A model generated the notes under the pieces. It was given only the letters and a program-made list of their open reading frames with translations. It ran no database searches and was not told the DNA's origin. The position numbers were made by a program, and so were the translations under genes. This document shows, piece after piece, positions 8,730 to 17,304 of a stretch of DNA of 64,000 nt. The stretch is taken from the NCBI RefSeq assembly GCF_043195105.1, contig NZ_JBAFWO010000003.1; one strand, given 5' to 3'. How positions within the stretch are numbered: position 1 is the stretch's first letter; each line of letters starts with the position of its first letter. Source of the stretch: NCEH01 sp002257205 (lineage in GTDB: Bacteria; Pseudomonadota; Alphaproteobacteria; Rhizobiales; Xanthobacteraceae).

Positions 8730-9986
8730 ATGACGGCACATGCGCGCGACCTTTCCGCACCGATTGACCCGGTCCAGCTCGACCGGCTGGCCGAAGTGGC
8801 GGTCAAGGTGGGGCTCGACCTTCAGCCCGGACAGGATGTGTTCCTCACCGCCCCCCTCGCCGCGCTGCCGCTGGTGCGGCGGATCGCCGAGCATGCCTAT
8901 AAGGCCGGCGCCGGCCTCGTGACCCCGATGTTCTCGGACGAGGAGATGACGCTCGCGCGCTATCGCTTCGGCGCCGATGCGAGCTTCGACCGGGCGCCGG
9001 GCTGGCTTTATGACGGCATCGCCAAGGCGTTCAGCGCCAATACCGCGCGCCTTGCCATCGTCGGCGACAATCCGATGCTGCTCTCCGGCCAGGACCCCGC
9101 CAAGGTGGCGCGGGCCAACAAGGCGAATTCGCTCGCCTATCAGCCGGCGCTGGAGAAGATCGCCGGCTTCGACATCAATTGGAACATCATCGCCTATCCC
9201 ACCGCCTCCTGGGCCAAGCTGGTGTTTCACGGCGATGAGGAGCCCGTGGCCGTCGCCAAGCTGGCGCAGGCGATCTTCGCGGCGTCGCGGGTGGATGGCG
9301 ACGATCCGGTGGCCGCCTGGAGCGCGCATAATGCCGCGCTGCGCACCCGCACCGAATGGCTGAACGGCCAGCGCTTCGCGGCCCTGCATTATTCCGGGCC
9401 GGGCACCGATCTCACCATCGGCCTCGCCGACGGGCACGAATGGCAGGGCGGCGCTTCCACGGCGAAGAACGGCATCACCTGCAACGCCAATATTCCCACC
9501 GAGGAAGTCTTCACCACGCCCCATGCCCGGCGCGTGGAGGGGCACGTCTCCTCCACCAAGCCGCTGTCCTACCAGGGCACGCTGATCGACGAAATCCAGG
9601 TGCGGTTCGAGGCAGGGCGGATCGTCGAGGCCAAGGCGGCGCGCGGCGAAGAAGTGCTGAACAAGGTGCTGGATACCGACGAAGGCGCGCGCCGGCTGGG
9701 CGAAGTCGCGCTGGTGACGCATTCCTCGCCGATCTCGAAAAGCGGCTTGCTGTTCTTCAACACGCTGTTCGACGAGAACGCCGCCTGCCACATCGCGCTC
9801 GGCCAGTGCTATTCCAAGTGCTTCCTCGACGGCGCGAACCTTTCGTCCGAGCAGATCGCGGCGCAGGGCGGCAACAAGAGCCTGATCCATATCGACTGGA
9901 TGATCGGCTCGGACCGGATCGACATCGACGGCATCACGAGCGACGGCGCCCGCGTGCCGGTGTTCCGCAAGGGCGAATGGGCCTGA
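8730..9986 (+). CDS. M29-family metallo-aminopeptidase
   Basis: Cytosolic dinuclear-metal aminopeptidase of 418 residues, the usual size for peptidase family M29 (AmpS/PepS/AmpT). The C-terminal half holds the metal-ligand blocks of the family: NIPTEEVFTTP, a GEVALV strand, FNTLFDENAACHIALGQCY and LIHIDWMIGS, supplying the Glu, His and Asp ligands. The N-terminal half carries the substrate-binding domain. It would release N-terminal residues from peptides. It is divergent from the AGE gene and monocistronic. Confidence 0.92.
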   Translation: MTAHARDLSAPIDPVQLDRLAEVAVKVGLDLQPGQDVFLTAPLAALPLVRRIAEHAYKAGAGLVTPMFSDEEMTLARYRFGADASFDRAPGWLYDGIAKAFSANTARLAIVGDNPMLLSGQDPAKVARANKANSLAYQPALEKIAGFDINWNIIAYPTASWAKLVFHGDEEPVAVAKLAQAIFAASRVDGDDPVAAWSAHNAALRTRTEWLNGQRFAALHYSGPGTDLTIGLADGHEWQGGASTAKNGITCNANIPTEEVFTTPHARRVEGHVSSTKPLSYQGTLIDEIQVRFEAGRIVEAKAARGEEVLNKVLDTDEGARRLGEVALVTHSSPISKSGLLFFNTLFDENAACHIALGQCYSKCFLDGANLSSEQIAAQGGNKSLIHIDWMIGSDRIDIDGITSDGARVPVFRKGEWA

Positions 9987-10045
9987 GGCAGGCCAGCACC
10001 TGAAAAGCCGGCGGCGGCGCAGTCCCGTCGCCGGAGGGTTCTCGC

Positions 10046-10966
10046 TCAGCGCAGGTTGAACCCCTCGATGAAATAGCGCGCCACCGGCGAGAGCGGCGCG
10101 CCGCGCCGGGTCACCAGCTCATAGGGCTCGCTGCGCGAGCGCAATTGCAGCGGCAGGATCGAGGTCATGCCGAAGCTGGTGCAGAATTGCGCCACCTCGC
10201 TCGACAGCAGCGCCACGAACGAGGGCTCCCGCTGGAGCAGCGACAGGGTGGCGAAGGCCGAGGTGGTCTCCACCAGATAGAGCGGAAAGCGCAGCCCCGC
10301 CTGCTGGAACTCGCGCTCCAGCAGTACGCGCATGGGCATGTTGGCGGAATAGACCACCCAGCGCGCCTCGGCGAGGTCCGCCAGCTCGATCCGCTTGCGG
10401 GTGGCCGCGGGATGGTGGGTATTGGCCACCACGGCAAGGGTTTCCTCGCGCACGATCACGCTGTCATAGAGGTCCGGCCGCTCGCTGATGGTGGTGCGGC
10501 AGATGGCGATATCTAGCCGCCCCTGGTCCAGCAGGCGCAGCAATTCGGCGCTGGTGTCCTCCACCAGTTCGATCGAGATGGCGGGATGCGCCTTGATAAG
10601 GCGCAGCATCATTTCGGTCAGCAGCGGCACCGCGCCCATGATGACGCCGAGCGCCAGCTTGCCGCCGTGGCCCTGGAGCAGGCCTTCCATCTCCTCGCGC
10701 ATCTGGCCGAGATTGGTGTGGATCAACCGCGCATAGCGGATGACGCACAGGCCGGCATCATTGGCCACCAGTCCGCGATTGGTGCGGGTGAACAAGGTGG
10801 CGCCGAGGGTTTCCTCAATCTCCTGCAACGCCTTGCTGGCGCCCGGCTGGCTCAATCCCACCTGCTCCGCCGCCTTCAAGAGCGAGCCGAGATCGTCCAG
10901 CGCGATCAACAACCGCAGATGCCGCAGATGCAGGCGCGAGACCATGGAACCGAGGGAAGGCAGCAT
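10046..10966 (-). CDS. LysR-family transcriptional regulator, GbpR-like
   Basis: A 306-residue LTTR. Residues about 10-70 form the winged helix-turn-helix (LRLLIALDDLGSLLKAAEQV followed by LSQPGASKALQEIEETLG). The rest is the periplasmic-binding-protein-like effector domain starting near KLALGVIMG. The long spacing and the sequence style are those of the GbpR/PcaQ branch, which senses sugars or aromatic acids. It is divergent from the iron alcohol dehydrogenase with 181 bases between the starts, so it most likely controls that operon and itself. Confidence 0.88.
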   Translation of the reverse strand: MLPSLGSMVSRLHLRHLRLLIALDDLGSLLKAAEQVGLSQPGASKALQEIEETLGATLFTRTNRGLVANDAGLCVIRYARLIHTNLGQMREEMEGLLQGHGGKLALGVIMGAVPLLTEMMLRLIKAHPAISIELVEDTSAELLRLLDQGRLDIAICRTTISERPDLYDSVIVREETLAVVANTHHPAATRKRIELADLAEARWVVYSANMPMRVLLEREFQQAGLRFPLYLVETTSAFATLSLLQREPSFVALLSSEVAQFCTSFGMTSILPLQLRSRSEPYELVTRRGAPLSPVARYFIEGFNLR

Positions 10967-10984
10967 GTCTTTGTATTACTCCGG

Positions 10985-10998
10985 GATATAGCTGTATC
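10985..10998. promoter_or_regulatory. Possible LysR operator upstream of the ADH gene
   Basis: GATATAGCTGTATC is a 14-bp near-palindrome in the regulator/ADH intergenic region, close to the regulator start. Its AT-rich arms and position suit an LTTR half-site. This is inference only. Confidence 0.3.
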
Positions 10999-11147
10999 AA
11001 CTCTTCTCAGTTTTCAAAGAAAACCCCCTCACATATCCCTTTGCAGCAGCGCGGCGTCGTAAACCGCCGCCAACTTACGCTGCACTGCAATATAAAAAGA
11101 TGCGAGTCGCGCCACAACCGGGCGATTTCGTGGGGGAAATACTTGAA

Positions 11148-12287
11148 ATGGCTCTGATCAACTACCTCACGCGCATCCAGTTCGGCTTCGGCTCCGTCTC
11201 GCTGCTGCAGGACGAGTGCGACCTGATCCCGATCCGCCGCCCCTTGATCGTCACCGACGCGGGCGTGCGCAAGGCTGGCATTCTCGACACGATCCTGGAA
11301 CAGCTTTCTGCCAAGACCATCGTAACGATCTTCGACGCGACGCCGCCCAATCCGAACGAAGCGGCCGTGCGCGCCGCCCTCGCCGCCTATCGCGAAGGGG
11401 AATGCGACGGCATCATCGCGGTCGGCGGCGGCTCCTCCATCGATCTCGCCAAGGGGGTTGCGGTGTGCGCGGCCCATGAGGGTCCGCTGAAGAGCTTCGC
11501 CGTGATCGAGGGCGGGGTGGAGCGCATCACGGCCGCGACCGCGCCGGTGATCGCCATTCCCACCACCGCCGGCACCGGCAGCGAGGTCGGGCGCGGCGCG
11601 ATCCTGATCCTGGACGACGGGCGCAAGGTCGGGGTGCTCTCGCCCTATCTCATTCCCAAGGTGGCGATCTGCGATCCCGAGCTGACCTTGAGCCTGCCGC
11701 CTCTGCTCACGGCGGCGACCGGCATGGACGCGCTGTCCCATTGCATCGAGACCTATCTCTCCGCCGCCTTCAATCCGCCCGCCGACGGGATCGCGCTCGA
11801 AGGCCTGCGCCGGGCCTGGACCCATATCGGCCGCGCCACCCACGACCCGAGCGACCGCGAAGCACGGCTGAACATGATGAGCGCCTCCATGCAGGGCGCC
11901 ATGGCGTTCCAGAAGGGGCTCGGCTGCGTCCACAGCCTCAGCCATTCGCTCGGCGGCATCAATCCGCGCCTGCACCACGGCACGTTGAACGCCATCCTCC
12001 TGCCGGCGGTGCTGGACTTCAACAAGGACAGCGATTCGGCCCGGCACGAGCACAAATTGGAGCGCCTCGCCCAGGTGATGGGCCTTGGCGAAGCCGATGA
12101 GGTCGGCCCCACCCTCCGCGCCGCCACCGAGCATCTCGGCCTGCCCGCCAGCCTCGGCGCGGTGGGCGTCGGCGAGGATCTGTTCGCCGGCATCATCAAG
12201 GGCGCGGTGGCCGACCATTGCCACAAGACCAATCCGCGCGAGGCCACGCCGGACGATTACGCGCGGATGCTCACGCAATCGCTCTGA
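11148..12287 (+). CDS. Iron-containing (type III) alcohol dehydrogenase
   Basis: NAD(P)-dependent alcohol dehydrogenase of 379 residues. It shows the nucleotide-binding GGGSSIDLAK, the PTTAGTGSE loop, and the metal-site residues: Asp and His in TGMDALSHCIE, His in CVHSLSHSLGG and His in LHHGTLNA. The start is the ATG at 11148, preceded by GGGGGAAA. An upstream ATG at 11100 gives residues unlike the family. Members oxidise or reduce alcohols such as 4-hydroxybutyrate, lactaldehyde or 1,3-propanediol, or act as maleylacetate reductase. The regulator, symporter, SDR and OYE around it suggest a catabolic role. Confidence 0.9.
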   Translation: MALINYLTRIQFGFGSVSLLQDECDLIPIRRPLIVTDAGVRKAGILDTILEQLSAKTIVTIFDATPPNPNEAAVRAALAAYREGECDGIIAVGGGSSIDLAKGVAVCAAHEGPLKSFAVIEGGVERITAATAPVIAIPTTAGTGSEVGRGAILILDDGRKVGVLSPYLIPKVAICDPELTLSLPPLLTAATGMDALSHCIETYLSAAFNPPADGIALEGLRRAWTHIGRATHDPSDREARLNMMSASMQGAMAFQKGLGCVHSLSHSLGGINPRLHHGTLNAILLPAVLDFNKDSDSARHEHKLERLAQVMGLGEADEVGPTLRAATEHLGLPASLGAVGVGEDLFAGIIKGAVADHCHKTNPREATPDDYARMLTQSL

Positions 12288-12314
12288 GGCCGGCGTCCCC
12301 GGTCTTCGAAGGGC

Positions 12315-12340
12315 GGCGGCGCATACGCCAGGGCGCCGCC
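12315..12340 (+). repeat. Intercistronic stem-loop between ADH and MFS genes
   Basis: An 8-bp perfect GC stem (12315-12322 with 12333-12340) has a 10-base loop and no T-run. It may stabilise the 3' end of the ADH mRNA or lower read-through. Confidence 0.4.
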
Positions 12341-12425
12341 TGCGCAACGATCTAATTGATTTAAAAACAAATCTCGGTTCGCGCTCAGCGCGTCGAAGAA
12401 CAAGAGTTATCGGAGGGAACCTGAC

Positions 12426-13808
12426 ATGAATATCAAGACGTCCGTCGGCCAAACTGCCGCCTCGGTGGCGCAGGCAACCGATGCCGTGATCCGCAAGGCG
12501 GGATGGCGCATCGTGCCGCTGTTCATGGCGTGCTTCGTGGTCGCCTATCTCGACCGCGTGAATGTCAGCTTTGCCAAGCTGCAGATGCAGAGCGAGCTGG
12601 GCTTTTCCGAAGCCGCCTATGGCCTTGGCGCGAGCATCTTCTTCATCGGCTATTTGCTGTTCGAGATTCCCTCCAACATGATCCTCGCCAAGGTCGGCGC
12701 GCGGCGCTGGATCGCGCGGATCATGATCAGCTGGGGCATCGCCTCGGCGGTGATGATGTTCGTGAAGTCCGAATACGCCTTCTATGCGCTGCGCTTCCTG
12801 CTCGGCGTGCTGGAGGCGGGGTTCGTTCCGGGTGCCGTATATTGCTTCACCCATTGGTTCCCCGCGTCCCAGCGCGGCCGCATCAACTCGCTGTTCTTCA
12901 TGTCCATCGGCATCTGCGGGCTGATCGGCGGGCCGATCTCGGGCGCAATCATGAAGTTCATGGATGGCGTGAGCGGCCTTGCCGGCTGGCAATGGCTGTT
13001 CCTGCTGGAGGGCATTCCTTCCGTGGTGCTCGGCTTCGTGGTGCTGATGGTGCTGGACGACCAGGTGGACGACGCCAAATGGCTCACCACCGAGGAAAAG
13101 GCCCTGCTGAAGGCCCGCCTCGCGCAGGACCCCAAGGTGGGGAACGCCCATTCCTTCGGCGCCGCCTTGCGTGAGCCGGTGACCTATGTGTTCTCGCTGA
13201 TCTATCTCGGCCTCGCCATGGGCATCTACGGCATCATCTTCTGGATGCCGCAACTGGTGAAGACCGCCGGCACCACCGATACCTTCGTCATCGGCATCCT
13301 TACCTCCCTACCCTATCTGATCGCGCTCGCCTTGATCCCGCTGATCGCCCGCAGCTCCGACCGGTCCGGCGAGCGGCGCTGGCATCTCGGCGCGTGCGCG
13401 GTGGCCGGTGCGGTCGGCTATGTGATCTGCGCCGCGTTCGGCGATAGCCTGGTCGCGCTGCTGCTCGGCCTCACCATCGCGGCGACCGGCATCATCGGCT
13501 CGTTCGGCCTGTTCTGGCTGCTGCCGCAGCGGGTGCTGTCCGGCCTTGCTGCCGCCTCCGGCATCGCGCTGATCAATTCGGTCGGCCAGATCGGCGGCAT
13601 CATCGGGCCCTACATGGTGGGCGTGGTGAAGGATGCCACCGGCAGCGCGTCCATGGCGCTGTATGTGATCGCGGCCGTCTGCGGCGCCTCTGCGGTGCTG
13701 ATCATGTGGTGCCTGCCGCGCAAGCTCTATCTGCGCGACACCCAGGTGCGCGCCGCCGGTGCCGACCTGGAGTCCGGCCTGCTTGTCGCCACGCCGCGCG
13801 AGATCTAG
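12426..13808 (+). CDS. MFS transporter, anion:cation symporter (ACS) family
   Basis: Inner-membrane carrier of 460 residues with about 12 hydrophobic helices. The ACS signature is clear: residues 30-60 contain FVVAYLDRVNVSFAKLQM, and the inter-domain region carries DDAKWLTTEEKALLKARL, seen in tartrate, phthalate, 4-hydroxyphenylacetate and galactonate transporters. The ATG has GGAGGG nine bases upstream. It is 138 bases downstream of the ADH gene and 190 before the SDR, all on one strand, so it probably imports the organic acid that these enzymes process. Confidence 0.92.
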   Translation: MNIKTSVGQTAASVAQATDAVIRKAGWRIVPLFMACFVVAYLDRVNVSFAKLQMQSELGFSEAAYGLGASIFFIGYLLFEIPSNMILAKVGARRWIARIMISWGIASAVMMFVKSEYAFYALRFLLGVLEAGFVPGAVYCFTHWFPASQRGRINSLFFMSIGICGLIGGPISGAIMKFMDGVSGLAGWQWLFLLEGIPSVVLGFVVLMVLDDQVDDAKWLTTEEKALLKARLAQDPKVGNAHSFGAALREPVTYVFSLIYLGLAMGIYGIIFWMPQLVKTAGTTDTFVIGILTSLPYLIALALIPLIARSSDRSGERRWHLGACAVAGAVGYVICAAFGDSLVALLLGLTIAATGIIGSFGLFWLLPQRVLSGLAAASGIALINSVGQIGGIIGPYMVGVVKDATGSASMALYVIAAVCGASAVLIMWCLPRKLYLRDTQVRAAGADLESGLLVATPREI

Positions 13809-13843
13809 AGCGCGATCTGCCCATATGGGCGGATCGCGCTCTA
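13806..13843. repeat. 38-base palindrome overlapping the MFS stop codon
   Basis: The arms 13806-13817 and 13832-13843 match perfectly, and the inner part (GCCC ATAT GGGC) is self-complementary, with only one T-G mismatch between. It starts at the TAG stop of the MFS gene. There is no T-run, so it is either a strong mRNA 3' hairpin or a repeated extragenic palindrome. Confidence 0.7.
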
Positions 13844-13898
13844 AGGCGTTCTCGTGCAAGGCGGTTCGCGTGCGGGAACGCACCTGCGCACCGCGATG

Positions 13899-13935
13899 GG
13901 GCATTGTCCCGCGTCCATGAAGCGGGGCAATGCCC
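13899..13935 (+). repeat. Second inverted repeat between MFS and SDR genes
   Basis: The arms 13899-13912 and 13922-13935 pair over 14 positions with one wobble. It lies 63 bases upstream of the SDR start codon and could act as terminator-like hairpin or as part of the SDR leader. Confidence 0.5.
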
Positions 13936-13998
13936 GAGCCCCTTGAACCGTCGGCGCGGGTGCGCCGGCGGTTTGTTCTGACATTGGGAGGTGCCGGC

Positions 13999-14772
13999 AT
14001 GTCCGGAATTGAACGCTTCAGCCTCGCGGGCAAGGTCGTGATGATCACCGGCGCCAGCAAGGGACTCGGGCGGGCCATCGCGCGGGCCTGCGCCGCCTGC
14101 GGTGCCGATGTCGTGCTCGGCGCGCGCGATCTCGTGCAGACCGAGGCGGTGGCCGAGGATTGCCGGGCGCTCGGACAGCGGGCCTTCGCCGGGACGCTCG
14201 ATGTCACCGACGCCGCCGCCATTGATGCCTTCCTCGCCGCCGCCCTCCAGGCGATGGGGCGGATCGACGTGCTTGTGAACAATGCCGGCTTCACCATGGT
14301 CAAGCCGGCGGTCGAGTTCACGCCCGAGGAGTTCGATCGCATCAGCGACATCAATTTCAAGGGTGCGTTCTTCGTCGCGACGGCGGTGGCGCGTTCGATG
14401 ATCGCGCAGAAGGTGCAGGGCGCGGTGATCAACATCAGCTCCCAGGCCGGGCATGTGGGCGCGCCGTTCCGCGCCGTCTATGCCGGCAGCAAGGGCGCGC
14501 TCAATCAGCTGACCACCACGCTCGCCGGCGAATGGGCGCCCCACGGCATCACCGTCAACGGCGTCTCGCCCACGTTCACGCGCTCGGACATGCTTGAAAA
14601 GGCCATGGAGAACCCCGACTTCCGGGCGATGGTCGCGCGGGTGCCGCTTGGCCGTCCGGCGGAGCCCGACGAGATCGCCTCCGCCGTCATCTTTCTGGCC
14701 AGCGGCGCGGCGCGCATGGTCACCGGTCACACCTTGCTGGTCGACGGCGGCTATACGTCCATCCGAAGCTAG
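13999..14772 (+). CDS. Short-chain dehydrogenase/reductase (classical SDR)
   Basis: NAD(P)-dependent oxidoreductase of 257 residues, close to FabG and gluconate 5-dehydrogenase in style. Visible are the cofactor motif TGASKGLG, NNAG, the catalytic Ser in ISSQAG, and YAGSK with Tyr and Lys. The end GHTLLVDGGYTS is typical. The ATG at 13999 has GGGAGG seven bases before it. The open frame upstream is not SDR-like. It lies in the same-strand module with the ADH, transporter and flavin reductase. Confidence 0.9.
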   Translation: MSGIERFSLAGKVVMITGASKGLGRAIARACAACGADVVLGARDLVQTEAVAEDCRALGQRAFAGTLDVTDAAAIDAFLAAALQAMGRIDVLVNNAGFTMVKPAVEFTPEEFDRISDINFKGAFFVATAVARSMIAQKVQGAVINISSQAGHVGAPFRAVYAGSKGALNQLTTTLAGEWAPHGITVNGVSPTFTRSDMLEKAMENPDFRAMVARVPLGRPAEPDEIASAVIFLASGAARMVTGHTLLVDGGYTSIRS

Positions 14773-14925
14773 GGATCAACCGAACCAGATCGGGCCGCCC
14801 GTTTCGAAAAGTTGCTCCGCCAGATCAAAGAATTGTGGTTCGACCTGTGCGCGGCAGATGGGTTCCATCTGTCGCGGTCGGGCCACGAGGCCGCCATGTC
14901 CCGCCGCTCCCGCGCCTCTTGCGCC

Positions 14926-14985
14926 AGTCCCGCGTTTTTCAGTCCGACGTTTTCCAGTCGTGCGTCTTTAAGTTCCGCGTTCCCT
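14926..14985. repeat. Four tandem 15-bp repeats
   Basis: The units are 14926-14940, 14941-14955, 14956-14970 and 14971-14985. Each begins AGT and has the core GCGTTTTC or a close variant. They lie between the SDR and OYE genes. Read on the minus strand they encode four A-x-L-x-N-like pentapeptides, but no supported gene is there. Confidence 0.75.
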
Positions 14986-15048
14986 TGCCCATCCCCCGGA
15001 CCGCCGCGGCGCCCTCCGCGCGCGGCGATGCCTGATCGAGGAGTCTCC

Positions 15049-16167
15049 ATGACCACCACGCTGTTCACGCCCCTTGCCCTCGGCCCGTACGAGCTCGCGC
15101 ACCGCATCGTGATGCCGCCGCTCACCCGCATGCGAGCCGGCCCTGGCGCCGTGCCGCGCGCCCTCAATGTGGATTATTACGCCCAGCGTGCCACCCCCGG
15201 CGGCCTGATCATCGGCGAAGGCTCGCAGATCTCTCCCATGGGCCAGGGCATGCCGGGCACGCCGGGCATCCACTCCCCCGAGCAGATCGCCGGCTGGAAG
15301 CGCGTCACCGACGCGGTGCATGCCAAGGGCGGGCTGATGTTCCTGCAATTGTGGCATGTGGGCCGCATCTCCCATTCCTCCCACCTGCCCGGCGGCGCGC
15401 TGCCGGTGGCTCCCTCGGCGATTGCGGCGGCGGGCAATGCCTTCACCTCCACCTTCGAGCGGGTGCCGTTCGAAACCCCGCGTGCCCTTGAGACGGATGA
15501 AATTCCCGCGCTCTTGGAAAGCTATGCCCAGGCCGCGCGCAATGCGCTTGCAGCCGGCTTCGACGGGGTCGAGATCCACGGCGCCAACGGCTATCTGCTG
15601 GAGCAATTCCTTCACGCCCGCACCAATCACCGCACCGATGCCTATGGCGGTTCCATCGAGAACCGGGCGCGCCTGGTGGTGGAAGTCGCCCAGGCGGTGG
15701 CCGCCGCGGTCGGCGCCGAGCGCACCGGCATCCGCCTGTCGCCCTACGGCATCGCCAATGACAGCGGCGAGCCGGAGCCCTTGCCGCTCTACACCCATCT
15801 CATCGGCGAGCTGGCGAAGGTGGGACTGGCCTATCTCCATCTCATCGAGCCGCGTGCCAGCGGCGCCGGCCAGGCCGAGGTGGACCATAAGGACGCGCCC
15901 TCCGCCGCCGAGCTGTTCCGGTCCGTGTGGCCGCGCGTGCTGATCGCCGCCGGCAATTTCAAGCCGGAGGGCGCGCAGGCCATGGTCGCCGCCGGCACCG
16001 CCGACGCCATCGCCTTCGGCCGCCTGTTCATCTCCAATCCCGACCTGCCCGAGCGCATCCGCCTCGGCGTTCCCCTCACCCCCTATAATCGCGCAACCTT
16101 CTACGGCGGCGAAGAGGTCGGCTACACTGACTATCCCCGGCTCGGGGACGCCCAGGCGGCCGAATAG
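15049..16167 (+). CDS. Old yellow enzyme-family NADH:flavin oxidoreductase (NemA-like)
   Basis: FMN enzyme of 372 residues with a TIM-barrel fold. Family blocks seen are NRIVMPPLTR-like HRIVMPPLTRMRA, QLWHVGRISH, the active-site EIHGANGYLLEQFLH followed by NHRTDAYGGSIENRAR, and GRLFISNPDLPERI near the end. Members reduce activated C=C bonds, nitro esters or N-ethylmaleimide. GAGGAG lies seven bases before the chosen ATG. The frame is open up to 14812, but that part contains the 15-bp repeats and is not OYE-like. It is the last gene of the same-strand module. Confidence 0.93.
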   Translation: MTTTLFTPLALGPYELAHRIVMPPLTRMRAGPGAVPRALNVDYYAQRATPGGLIIGEGSQISPMGQGMPGTPGIHSPEQIAGWKRVTDAVHAKGGLMFLQLWHVGRISHSSHLPGGALPVAPSAIAAAGNAFTSTFERVPFETPRALETDEIPALLESYAQAARNALAAGFDGVEIHGANGYLLEQFLHARTNHRTDAYGGSIENRARLVVEVAQAVAAAVGAERTGIRLSPYGIANDSGEPEPLPLYTHLIGELAKVGLAYLHLIEPRASGAGQAEVDHKDAPSAAELFRSVWPRVLIAAGNFKPEGAQAMVAAGTADAIAFGRLFISNPDLPERIRLGVPLTPYNRATFYGGEEVGYTDYPRLGDAQAAE

Positions 16168-16580
16168 CGGCGCGCTCCTGGGGGTTGCGCGCAGGCGCCG
16201 CCCCCACCCACCCTCCCCCGCGCGACCGGGTCCCCCCCTCTCCCGCGTACGGGGGAGGGTCAGGGGGGTGTGGCGGTTGGGGTGGGTGGTTCGGGGATTT
16301 TGTGGGTCTCGGGCGTCACCGACTGTCCCGCTGAAGCATGAAAGGACCGCGCGCGGATCCCTTCTCCCCGCGCGCCCATTGCCGATTATATCCGCGTGAT
16401 TTTGTGCGCAGACGCGGCACCATGCCCGTGGACGACGGGCGGCGATGCCTGCGGGCGACGCGCGACGGTGAAATCACCGCTTGGCCGACGAAGTCCGTGA
16501 TTTTTTCTCGGAAAAGAGGCGAATCTCGCGGTCATCGTGCGGAGATTGCCTTCTCCGTCCGATTCGTCCGCAAAATGGCA
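16168..16580. other. Gene-free interval with nested inverted repeat
   Basis: No supported gene. Bases 16201-16290 form a strand-asymmetric inverted repeat: outer arms 16204-16213 and 16280-16289 match, and a C-run (16232-16238) faces G-runs (16251-16268). Similar C-rich/G-rich hairpins are dispersed in Hyphomicrobiales genomes. The open frame at 16338-16637 runs into the tRNA and has no ribosome binding site. Confidence 0.55.
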
Positions 16581-16655
16581 TGGCGCGCCCTAGGGGAGTC
16601 GAACCCCTCTCTCCACCGTGAAAGGGTGGCGTCCTAACCGATAGACGAAGGGCGC
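16581..16655 (-). tRNA. tRNA-Glu (UUC)
   Basis: The acceptor arms GCGCCCT and AGGGCGC pair over 7 bp. The anticodon loop CTTTCAC gives anticodon TTC. The T-loop GGTTCGACTCC is canonical. The 3' CCA is encoded (16583-16581). Confidence 0.95.
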
Positions 16656-16830
16656 AAAGCGCGTGGCCCTTATAGGGGCAGGTGTTCCGGTGGGCAAGAC
16701 CTTACCCGCCGAAACACCTCAGCCTGTGGATGACCGCCGGAAAGAGCCAGCGGCAGATCCTAAAACATGCTTATCATCAATTACTTACGTAACGCTCTGT
16801 AGATTTTTCCGGTGCGCCGGCGGTGAAAAC

Positions 16831-17253
16831 TCACCATTTGCCAGTGTTGGGCATCGAGGCCCAAGGTTCCTGCGGCGGCTTGGGGCCGCCTTTTTGCAGC
16901 AACTCGATCGAGACATTGTCGGGTGAGCGCACAAAAGCCATGTATCCGTCGCGCGGCGGCCGGTTGATGGTCACCCCGCCAGCCTGGAGTCGCTCGCAAA
17001 GTCCATAGATATCATCGACTTCGAAGGCGAGATGGCCGAAATTTCGACCTTCCCCGTAGGGTTCCTTGTCCCAATTGTAGGTCAGCTCGATCTCGGCGAT
17101 ATTCTCCTGGCCCGGAGGCGCAAGGAAGACCAGCGTATAGCGGCCCTGCGGCACCTCCTTGCGGCGCACCTCGTGCAAGCCCAGCTTATTGCAATAGAAA
17201 TCCAGGGACTGGTCGATGTCGGTCACACGGACCATCGTGTGGAGGAAGCGCAT
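16831..17253 (-). CDS. gloA: Lactoylglutathione lyase (glyoxalase I)
   Basis: Cytosolic metalloenzyme of 140 residues that converts the methylglyoxal-glutathione hemithioacetal to S-lactoylglutathione. The metal ligands are visible: His in FLHTMVRV, Glu in AEIELTYNW, His in NFGHLAFEV and Glu in VSIELLQ. The length is typical. AAGGA stands six bases before the ATG. It is divergent from the sirtuin gene with only 51 bases between starts. Confidence 0.95.
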   Translation of the reverse strand: MRFLHTMVRVTDIDQSLDFYCNKLGLHEVRRKEVPQGRYTLVFLAPPGQENIAEIELTYNWDKEPYGEGRNFGHLAFEVDDIYGLCERLQAGGVTINRPPRDGYMAFVRSPDNVSIELLQKGGPKPPQEPWASMPNTGKW

Positions 17254-17304
17254 GGCTGGTCCTTGTCTGAACACAGGAGTGCCGGCAAGCGGCACGCGCA
17301 ACGT

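Noticed and set aside
14769..15167. Minus-strand frame with four pentapeptide-like units
   Set aside because: Only four units, no ribosome binding site, and overlap with the OYE start. Reported as a repeat finding instead of a gene.
16338..16637. 99-residue plus-strand open frame
   Set aside because: It runs through the tRNA-Glu gene, lacks a ribosome binding site and has no recognisable protein features.
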